Shown piece after piece: positions 22,172-27,293 of a stretch of 27,293 nt of DNA. A program made the position numbers and the translations under genes. Numbering within the stretch: position 1 is the first letter of the stretch; each line of letters starts with the position of its first letter. The stretch comes from an uncultured Bacilli bacterium (GTDB lineage Bacteria > Bacillota_I > Bacilli_A > RF39 > UBA660): assembly GCA_947629075.1 (NCBI GenBank), contig CANRCI010000007.1, positions 1 to 27,293 of the forward strand. Direction: 5' to 3'. The notes below the pieces were generated by a model, which saw only the letters and a program-made list of their open reading frames with translations, made no database searches and was not told where the DNA came from.

Positions 22172-22560
22172 TAATTTTGTTTTAGTTTTTCATATATTTG
22201 ATCAACATCTAAATCTTTAATTCCATCGACAAAATTTAGTTTGTCGTTTTTGTATCTAGGAATTAGATGAACGTGATAGTGTTTAACTTCTTGTGCAGTT
22301 CCGTTATTTTGACAAATTGTAATACCATCACAAGGAATTTTTTCGTAAGCTAGTTTCATCATCTTACGTATAACTTTATTGATGTGTATCAATACTTCAT
22401 CATCGATTGTTTCTAAATCAAGTGTATGATCTTTCGGTACTACTAACATGTGTCCAGAACTAATCGGATTGATATCCAAAAAAACGATTACCACATCATC
22501 TTCATAAATCTTTTTACTAGGTATTTCACCATTAGCTATTTTACAAAAAATACAATCCAT
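22171..22560 (-). CDS. HIT family (Hint-like) nucleotide hydrolase
   Basis: 129 residues. It begins MDCIFCKIANGEIP, the classic start of Hint-type HIT proteins, and carries the histidine triad HYHVHLIPR (His94, His96, His98). Probable zinc ligands are Cys3, Cys6, His45 and His94. NPISSGHMLVVPKDH and FLDINP complete the fold. These enzymes hydrolyse AMP-lysine-type nucleotide phosphoramidates. The frame continues upstream to 22677, but the added residues run through an AT-rich non-coding spacer; GGGAGTG just before ATG 22560 fixes the start. A -10 TATAAT lies 18 nt upstream. It is divergent from the SUF operon. Confidence 0.95.
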   Translation of the reverse strand: MDCIFCKIANGEIPSKKIYEDDVVIVFLDINPISSGHMLVVPKDHTLDLETIDDEVLIHINKVIRKMMKLAYEKIPCDGITICQNNGTAQEVKHYHVHLIPRYKNDKLNFVDGIKDLDVDQIYEKLKQN

Positions 22561-22578
22561 AATATCACTCCCAAATCC

Positions 22579-22584
22579 ATTATA
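22579..22584 (-). promoter_or_regulatory. -10 box of the HIT gene (short leader)
   Basis: TATAAT on the minus strand, 18 nt before the ATG. The best -35 candidate 17 bp upstream (TTAGCA) is weak and lies in a hairpin. Confidence 0.55.
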
Positions 22585-22596
22585 TAACAAAAAAAT

Positions 22597-22639
22597 AAAA
22601 ATGCTAAAAGCATTTTTTCGTGAATATAGCGAATATTCA
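22597..22639. promoter_or_regulatory. Hairpin plus palindrome in the HIT-sufC divergent spacer
   Basis: AAAAATGC (22597-22604) pairs with GCATTTTT (22610-22617) around TAAAA. Three bases further is the inverted repeat TGAATATAGCGAATATTCA (22621-22639), 7-bp arms around AGCGA. The first resembles a terminator in either direction; the second could be an operator. Neither matches a site I can name. Confidence 0.45.
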
Positions 22640-22709
22640 TATATATAATGGTAAATAATGAAAAAAATTAAACACAAAATTAATTATTATAAAAAAATAT
22701 ATATTAATG

Positions 22710-22718
22710 TGGTATAAT
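22710..22718 (+). promoter_or_regulatory. Extended -10 promoter of the SUF operon
   Basis: TGGTATAAT with an AT-rich, non-consensus -35 region; 25 nt to ATG 22744. Confidence 0.65.
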
Positions 22719-22743
22719 ATGTGTGTTAAAAGGAGGAAATCCC

Positions 22744-23502
22744 ATGCTCAAATTAGATAAAATTAATTTCAAAATAGAAGATAGAAAGATACTTGATGAT
22801 TTTTCTTTAGATGTTGAAGATGGTAAAATACATGTCATTATGGGACCGAATGGTGTTGGTAAAAGTACTTTATCAAATATTATTATGGGAAATGATAATT
22901 ATAAAGATTACACTGGAACTATTACTTTTAATGGCGAAAAAATAGATGGTTTGAGTGTTGATGAGCGCAGTAGAAAAGGTATTTTTTTAGCTATGCAAAA
23001 TCCAATTGCAATAGAGGGAATTACTAACAGTGAATTTTTACGCAATGCCTTAACTAGTCGCGATAGTAAAAACTTTTCTCTATTTAACTTTATTAAAGAT
23101 GTTGAAAAATCAGTCGATGATTTAAAAATGGATCGTAGTATGATTCATAAAAATATCAATCAAGGAGCTAGTGGGGGAGAGAGAAAAAAGAACGAGGTTT
23201 TACAAATAAAAATCTTAAAACCAAGTTTCATTATTCTCGATGAGTTAGATAGCGGTCTCGATGTCGATAGTTTAAAAATAGTTTGTCAGAACATTGTTGA
23301 ATATAAAGAACAAAATCCCAATACTTCCATTTTAATGATTACTCACTATCCACGAATTTTAAAATATATCCATCCGGATTACGTTCACATGATGAAAGAT
23401 GGAAAAATCGTTAAGACTGGTGATTATTCATTAGCCCTACAGATTGAAAAATATGGTTACAGTGATACAAATGATATAAATGAAGAGGAAAATTATGAAT
23501 AA
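22744..23502 (+). CDS. sufC: Fe-S cluster assembly ATPase SufC
   Basis: 252 residues. Walker A GPNGVGKST (34-42), the SUF-specific FLAMQNPIAIEGI, signature GASGGERKKNE, Walker B SFIILDELDSGLD, and H-loop ITHYPRI. SufC drives conformational change in the SufB-SufD scaffold on which clusters form. The start is ATG 22744 with AGGAGG at 22731-22736; an in-frame GTG at 22723 would place the ribosome site inside the coding sequence. First gene of the operon, overlapping sufD by 8 nt. The C-terminus is extended by an acidic NDINEEENYE tail. Confidence 0.97.
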   Translation: MLKLDKINFKIEDRKILDDFSLDVEDGKIHVIMGPNGVGKSTLSNIIMGNDNYKDYTGTITFNGEKIDGLSVDERSRKGIFLAMQNPIAIEGITNSEFLRNALTSRDSKNFSLFNFIKDVEKSVDDLKMDRSMIHKNINQGASGGERKKNEVLQIKILKPSFIILDELDSGLDVDSLKIVCQNIVEYKEQNPNTSILMITHYPRILKYIHPDYVHMMKDGKIVKTGDYSLALQIEKYGYSDTNDINEEENYE

Positions 23503-24211
23503 ATTATTAGTAGGTAATAAAGATAAGATAGATGATGTCATCATTACCGAAGATACCGAAATAGAGATTAATCTTTCCGATATCGATAAAGATATTGATA
23601 TTTGTATCATGGATGGAATGTGTCTAAAAGTTCTAGAATTTGATAATAATACCCAAAATAATATCCGATATATTTTAAAAGATAATGCCACAGTCATAGT
23701 TAATAAGTTTACTGTCGACAGTAATGACAAAGTAAATATTGTGATTGATGGTGAAGGTGCAACAATTAATTTTTACACAGCTCTTGTTAATAAAAATTCT
23801 TCTAATTATACCCAGAATATAAATCATAATAAAAGTTATACCAGTAGTAATGTTATAAATCATGGGATAAATTTTTCACAAGATGAATTAAAAATTTTGG
23901 TAAACGGAAAAATAGATGAAAATTCAAAAGAAGTAGAATGTTCACAAGATAATAAAATTATCGACATGAATGGTGGAAAAAATTCTATCGAACCCAACCT
24001 TTTAGTCGATAACAATTTAATTAACGCTAATCATTCGGCTTATATTGGTAAATTTGATAGAGATACCATTTTTTATCTTAAAAGTCGTGGTCTTGATGAA
24101 GAAACTATCAATAAATTACTGGTTAGGGGATTTTTGATGGGAACGAATAATTTAGATGAAGAGAGTTTTGAGCGAGTTGAACAATTTTTAACTAATTATA
24201 TAAATGTTTAG
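23495..24211 (+). CDS. sufD: Shortened SufD-like scaffold protein
   Basis: 238 residues, against about 420-440 for E. coli or B. subtilis SufD. The C-terminal half is recognisable: a beta-helix region leading to FSQDELKILVNGKI, then NSIEPNLLVDNNLINANHSA and FYLKSRGLDEETINKLLVRGF, which parallel the SufB/SufD ending (PxLxI...A.H.A..G...FYL.SRG...A..L...GF). The N-terminal helical domain and part of the beta-helix are absent; the first 100 residues are acidic and divergent. No frameshift is needed, so it is a genuinely short protein or a very diverged paralogue. ATG 23495 (GAGG just upstream) is preferred over the ATG at 23480. It sits between sufC and sufS, the normal sufD position. Confidence 0.85.
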   Translation: MNKLLVGNKDKIDDVIITEDTEIEINLSDIDKDIDICIMDGMCLKVLEFDNNTQNNIRYILKDNATVIVNKFTVDSNDKVNIVIDGEGATINFYTALVNKNSSNYTQNINHNKSYTSSNVINHGINFSQDELKILVNGKIDENSKEVECSQDNKIIDMNGGKNSIEPNLLVDNNLINANHSAYIGKFDRDTIFYLKSRGLDEETINKLLVRGFLMGTNNLDEESFERVEQFLTNYINV

Positions 24212-24222
24212 GAGGTGATTTT

Positions 24223-25419
24223 ATGAATCGTGATGATTTTCCAATATTAAAAGATGATTTAATATATTTTGATAATGGAGCAACAACTTTGAAACCTAGA
24301 AGAGTAGTTGATAAGATTGTTGAGTATTATACTGAATATACCTCTAATGCTCACCGTGGTGATTATAAAAATAGTGTTAAAGTAGATGCCCTTTATGAAG
24401 GGGTGAGAGATAAGGTAAAAGATTTGATAAATGCTGAAAGTCCTAAAGAAATTGTCTTTACCAAAGGAACTACTGAAAGTTTAAACAACGTCGTTTTTGG
24501 ATTTGCTAAAAATTATTTACATAGAGATGATGAAGTGTTGATAACTAAAAGTGAACACGCATCTAACGTTTTGCCTTGGCAAGTATTGGAGAAAAAAATT
24601 GGAATAAAAGTAAAATATATTCCGTTAGATGAAAATCACAACATAACCGAAGAAAATCTTGAAAAAGCGATAACCGATAAAACCAAAATAGTATCCATTG
24701 CTCATGTGACTAATGCGATGGGAGATGTTCGCGATATCGAGTCAATTGGAGAAATTTGTAAGAAACACAATCTCATTTTTGTAGTCGATGCTGCTCAAAG
24801 TATCGGTCATATCCAAGTAGACGTTCAAAAAGCTAATGTTTCTTTTTTGGCCTTTTCATCACATAAGATGTTGGGTCCAACCGGTGTAGGTGTCCTATAT
24901 GGAAAAAAAGAGTTGTTAGAAAAAACAGAAGTTTTAGAATACGGTGGTGGAATGAATTCTTATTTTGAGAGTAATGGTACTTATGAACTTAAGAATATTC
25001 CTGAAAGATTTGAGGCTGGGACTCAAAATATCGCTGGGGTCATTGGCATGGGAGAAGCTATCGATTACCTTCGTGAAATCGGATTAGAAAAGATTCACCA
25101 ACACGAATTAGAACTAAAAAGATATGCTGTTGAAAAGATGAAGCAGATACCTAATATTAAAATCTATAACGAAAATACTTCATCGGGCATTTTGATATTC
25201 AACATCGACAAAGTTTTTAGTCAAGATACAGCCATTTTCTTAGATCAGTTCAATATCAGTGTAAGGAGCGGTAATCACTGTGCTAAAATTTTAAAAGATG
25301 AGATAAAAGTTACCAATACTTGCAGAATAAGTTTTTATCTATATAATACTAAAGAAGAAATCGATAAATTGGTCGAAGTTTTAAACAGACAAGATGAAGT
25401 ATATGATAATATAGTTTAG
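24223..25419 (+). CDS. sufS: Cysteine desulfurase SufS
   Basis: 398 residues, group II PLP-dependent cysteine desulfurase that supplies sulfur for cluster assembly. It shows IYFDNGATTLKPRRVVD, NAHRGDYK, VFTKGTTESLNNVVFGF, SEHASNVLPWQ, FVVDAAQSIGH and the PLP lysine Lys215 in AFSSHKMLGPTG. The catalytic Cys353 is in VRSGNHCAKI, in the short RxGxHCA form of group II enzymes, which pass persulfide to SufU. A perfect AGGAGGTGAT overlaps the sufD stop. sufU starts 10 nt after its end. Confidence 0.97.
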   Translation: MNRDDFPILKDDLIYFDNGATTLKPRRVVDKIVEYYTEYTSNAHRGDYKNSVKVDALYEGVRDKVKDLINAESPKEIVFTKGTTESLNNVVFGFAKNYLHRDDEVLITKSEHASNVLPWQVLEKKIGIKVKYIPLDENHNITEENLEKAITDKTKIVSIAHVTNAMGDVRDIESIGEICKKHNLIFVVDAAQSIGHIQVDVQKANVSFLAFSSHKMLGPTGVGVLYGKKELLEKTEVLEYGGGMNSYFESNGTYELKNIPERFEAGTQNIAGVIGMGEAIDYLREIGLEKIHQHELELKRYAVEKMKQIPNIKIYNENTSSGILIFNIDKVFSQDTAIFLDQFNISVRSGNHCAKILKDEIKVTNTCRISFYLYNTKEEIDKLVEVLNRQDEVYDNIV

Positions 25420-25429
25420 AGGTGCTAAA

Positions 25430-25855
25430 ATGGATGATAAATTGAAAAGAGATTTGATTTTAGAGCATTATCAGAATCCCGTTAATCGCGGTTTGGTCGA
25501 TAATGAAGACTACATAAAAGTAAATAGTCGTAATGAATCGTGTGTCGATAATATCGATGTTATGGCTAAGATTGAAGATGGTATAATAATTGATGCTAGA
25601 TTTGATGGTGAAGCTTGTGCCATTTGTACTTCGGCAACTTCAGCGATGATCAAGACTTTAATCGGTAAGACAAAAGAAGAAGCAGAGGAAATCATTAGGA
25701 ATTATGAAAATATGATTAATGAGCTTCCTTACGATAAAACTTTACTTTCCGAATTAAACGTTTATGATACTGTTTACAAGCAACCAAATAGAAAAAATTG
25801 TGCACTTTTACCATTTCGTGGAATGAAAGAAATACTAGAAAAGAGCACTAAATAA
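25430..25855 (+). CDS. sufU: SufU zinc-dependent sulfurtransferase
   Basis: 141 residues. SufU accepts persulfide from SufS by a zinc-ligand swap. Probable ligands are Cys38 and Asp40 (NESCVDNIDV), Cys63 (FDGEACAICTSATSAM) and Cys124 (RKNCALLPF), with the family start LILEHYQNPVNRG. The usual C-G-D motif reads C-V-D here, but the spacing is kept. The 18-21-residue insertion that distinguishes SufU from IscU is present between the second and third cysteine blocks. Ribosome site GAGGTG. It fits the SufS type encoded just upstream. Confidence 0.95.
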   Translation: MDDKLKRDLILEHYQNPVNRGLVDNEDYIKVNSRNESCVDNIDVMAKIEDGIIIDARFDGEACAICTSATSAMIKTLIGKTKEEAEEIIRNYENMINELPYDKTLLSELNVYDTVYKQPNRKNCALLPFRGMKEILEKSTK

Positions 25856-25866
25856 TAGGAGGGTTT

Positions 25867-26301
25867 ATGAAAAAGACATTTTCAAAAAATACACTAGAAC
25901 TTGCAACCGTTGCTTATTACTTAGGAGTAGGGTTGTACGGCAATGAATGGTTAGTAGAAGGGCATTCAATAATTCAAAAAAATCAAGATGATGAGAAAAT
26001 AGGAAAGGACGTTTTTAGCGATGTGCAGTACGACGTTCATTATTATGGAGAGCAAAATGACAATTTAGAAGTAGGTAACAAATACGCTGTCATTTTGGAT
26101 AATTTTCACTTCAATAAAATTAAGACAAAACCGAATACCTTAATAAGTTTAGCGGTTTTTGCCGATCGTTATAGCGATGTTTACACTTTTCTAAGTGCAC
26201 CAAAATTGCCAACTCATATGCTGGCAAAAGCAATCAATAAAAATAATAAAGTAAAGGAAAACGTAAAGAGAAAAATTAAAGTTATTGAAAAAGATTTTTA
26301 A
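25867..26301 (+). CDS. Unknown 144-residue protein inserted between sufU and sufB
   Basis: 144 residues, no Cys, no membrane helix and no signal. It opens MKKTFSKNTLELATVAYYLG, continues through an acidic stretch (QDDEKIGKDVFSDVQYDVHY), then a beta-like centre (NKYAVILDNFHF, TLISLAVFADRYSDVYTFLS) and a strongly basic tail (KENVKRKIKVIEKDF). I recognise no family. AGGAGGG precedes the ATG by only 3 nt. It lies 11 nt after sufU and 12 nt before sufB in one direction with no terminator or promoter, so it is co-transcribed with the SUF genes. Base composition and codon use look like its neighbours. In B. subtilis sufU is followed directly by sufB. A role in cluster assembly is inferred only from position. 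Confidence 0.75.
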   Translation: MKKTFSKNTLELATVAYYLGVGLYGNEWLVEGHSIIQKNQDDEKIGKDVFSDVQYDVHYYGEQNDNLEVGNKYAVILDNFHFNKIKTKPNTLISLAVFADRYSDVYTFLSAPKLPTHMLAKAINKNNKVKENVKRKIKVIEKDF

Positions 26302-26313
26302 AGGAGGTCAATT

Positions 26314-27293
26314 ATGGAAATTGTAGGAATTGATGAAGACAAAGTAAAAAAGATTTCTGAGATTAAAGAAGAAGATGATTGGGTATTACAGTATCGTCTT
26401 GCTAGTTTTAAAAATTTCTGCAATTTAGAACTTCCACAATTTGGACCTAAATATGATCTCGATTTCAATAATATAATCTATTACAAAACAACTGACGAAG
26501 AGAAAAATGCTAATAGTTGGGATAATGTCAATAACGATATCAAATGTGAATTATCTTGTCTCGGTGTTTTAGAGAGTGAAAAACACTTGGATGGTATGGG
26601 AGTCCAATACGAGAGTGAAGTAATATATCACAATATGATTGAAGAATTGCAGAAAAAGAATGTCATTTTTACTTCAATCGAAGATGCGATGAAAAGATAT
26701 CCCGATTTAGTAAAAAAATACTTTGGAACTATTGTTAAGAACGATGAAAATAAATTTGCTGCTTTAAATGGTAGTGTTTTCAGTGGCGGAAGTTTTATTT
26801 ATATTCCACCACATACTACTTTGGACCGACCTCTTCAGAGTTATTTTAGAATTAGTTCACGCGCTATGGGGCAATTTGAAAGAACCCTAATCGTAGTCGA
26901 TGATGATAGTTCACTTCACTATGTCGAGGGATGTACAGCTCCCAATTATACCGATTCATCACTTCATGCTGCGGTAGTTGAAATCTATGTTGGAAAGCGT
27001 AGCAAATGTCGTTATACGACGATTCAGAACTGGGCAACTAACGTTTTAAATCTAGTTACTAAAAGAGCGTTAGTTGAAGAAGATGGAGTGATGGAGTGGA
27101 TCGATGGTAACATCGGGAGTAAAGTGACGATGAAATATCCTTGTTGTGTTTTAAAAGGTGATAATAGTAGTGGTACGTGTATTACGATTAGTGTCGCTTC
27201 ACATGGTCAACAACAAGATAGTGGAGCTAGAATGATTCATCTTGGCAAAAATACCAAAAGCGAAATAATATCTAAGAGTATTGCCCGTGACGG
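26314..27293 (+). CDS. sufB: Fe-S scaffold SufB (3' end beyond window)
   Basis: Open from ATG 26314 (AAGGAGG at 26301-26307) to the window end, 326 codons of an expected 460-470. Family blocks: WVLQYRLASFKNF near the start, YYKTTDEEKNANSWDNV, FGTIVKNDENKFAALNGSVFSGGSF shortened by a few residues from the usual form, YFRISSRAMGQFERTLI, VEGCTAPNYTDSSLHAAVVE, YTTIQNWATNVLNLVTKRA and EWIDGNIGSKVTMKYP. With SufC and SufD it forms the scaffold where clusters are built. The catalytic C-terminal Cys/Glu region is outside the window. It has the full N-terminal domain, in contrast to the shortened SufD. Confidence 0.96.
   Translation, partial: MEIVGIDEDKVKKISEIKEEDDWVLQYRLASFKNFCNLELPQFGPKYDLDFNNIIYYKTTDEEKNANSWDNVNNDIKCELSCLGVLESEKHLDGMGVQYESEVIYHNMIEELQKKNVIFTSIEDAMKRYPDLVKKYFGTIVKNDENKFAALNGSVFSGGSFIYIPPHTTLDRPLQSYFRISSRAMGQFERTLIVVDDDSSLHYVEGCTAPNYTDSSLHAAVVEIYVGKRSKCRYTTIQNWATNVLNLVTKRALVEEDGVMEWIDGNIGSKVTMKYPCCVLKGDNSSGTCITISVASHGQQQDSGARMIHLGKNTKSEIISKSIARD

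Noticed and set aside
22561..22677. N-terminal extension of the HIT protein
   Set aside because: The extension runs through AT-rich spacer containing the promoter and hairpin; the family start MDCIFCKI with its own ribosome site is at 22560.
22723..22743. GTG start for sufC
   Set aside because: It would place the AGGAGG ribosome site inside the coding region; ATG 22744 gives the normal family start.
1..27293. CRISPR arrays, insertion sequences, prophage genes, tRNA/rRNA, or Mycoplasma-type code
   Set aside because: No regular direct repeats, transposase or integrase motifs or cloverleaf sequences seen. TGA is used as a stop (for example at the end of the GT2 gene), so the code is standard.

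Overview
The window looks like chromosomal DNA of a low-GC Firmicute. It is AT-rich, uses the standard code (TGA is a stop and Trp is TGG), and has strong AGGAGG ribosome sites and sigma-A promoters. Gene content fits Bacilli: RNase Y plus an RNase J close to B. subtilis J1, RecX, SufCDSUB, a PrsA-type foldase and an LCP protein. The small compact genes, cohesin/dockerin modules and shortened SufD suggest an uncultured gut lineage near Erysipelotrichia/RF39-type Bacilli. That placement is inference. I see no mobile element, CRISPR array, tRNA or rRNA.

Layout. (1) 1-4219 (+): 3' part of recA, rny, and an ABC-F ATPase. (2) 4233-6547 (-): a small membrane-anchored exported protein of unknown function and RNase J. 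(3) 6657-12522 (-): a three-gene cell-wall operon, transcribed in the order glucosaminidase with C-terminal dockerin, membrane-anchored cohesin protein, LCP/PASTA protein. (4) 12806-18890 (+), divergent: a surface-glycopolymer locus with a TagG/TagH-like ABC exporter, a GT2 glycosyltransferase, a polymerase/ligase-GT4 fusion, and a PssD/PssE (Alg14/Alg13-like) split glycosyltransferase. (5) 18999-21023: rpoZ, recX, and a convergent PrsA-like lipoprotein. (6) 21172-22560: two tiny YjcZ-like membrane peptides, an unknown 222-residue protein behind a perfect consensus promoter, and a convergent HIT protein. (7) 22744-27293 (+): SUF iron-sulfur operon sufC, short sufD, sufS, sufU, an unknown 144-residue gene, and sufB running off the end.

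How it fits together. Regions 3 and 4 form one envelope island. The (+) genes would build and export a glycopolymer; the LCP protein would attach it to peptidoglycan. The dockerin-bearing glucosaminidase could be held at the membrane by the cohesin protein encoded directly downstream. The most notable observation is this self-contained cohesin-dockerin pair, apparently used for a peptidoglycan hydrolase rather than a cellulosome.

Transcription signals are unusually readable. Several genes have -10 boxes only 15-18 nt before the start codon. The three convergent gene pairs share one bidirectional terminator that overlaps the stop codons. Several starts were placed at internal ATG codons because the Shine-Dalgarno sequence fits them better than the longest frame.
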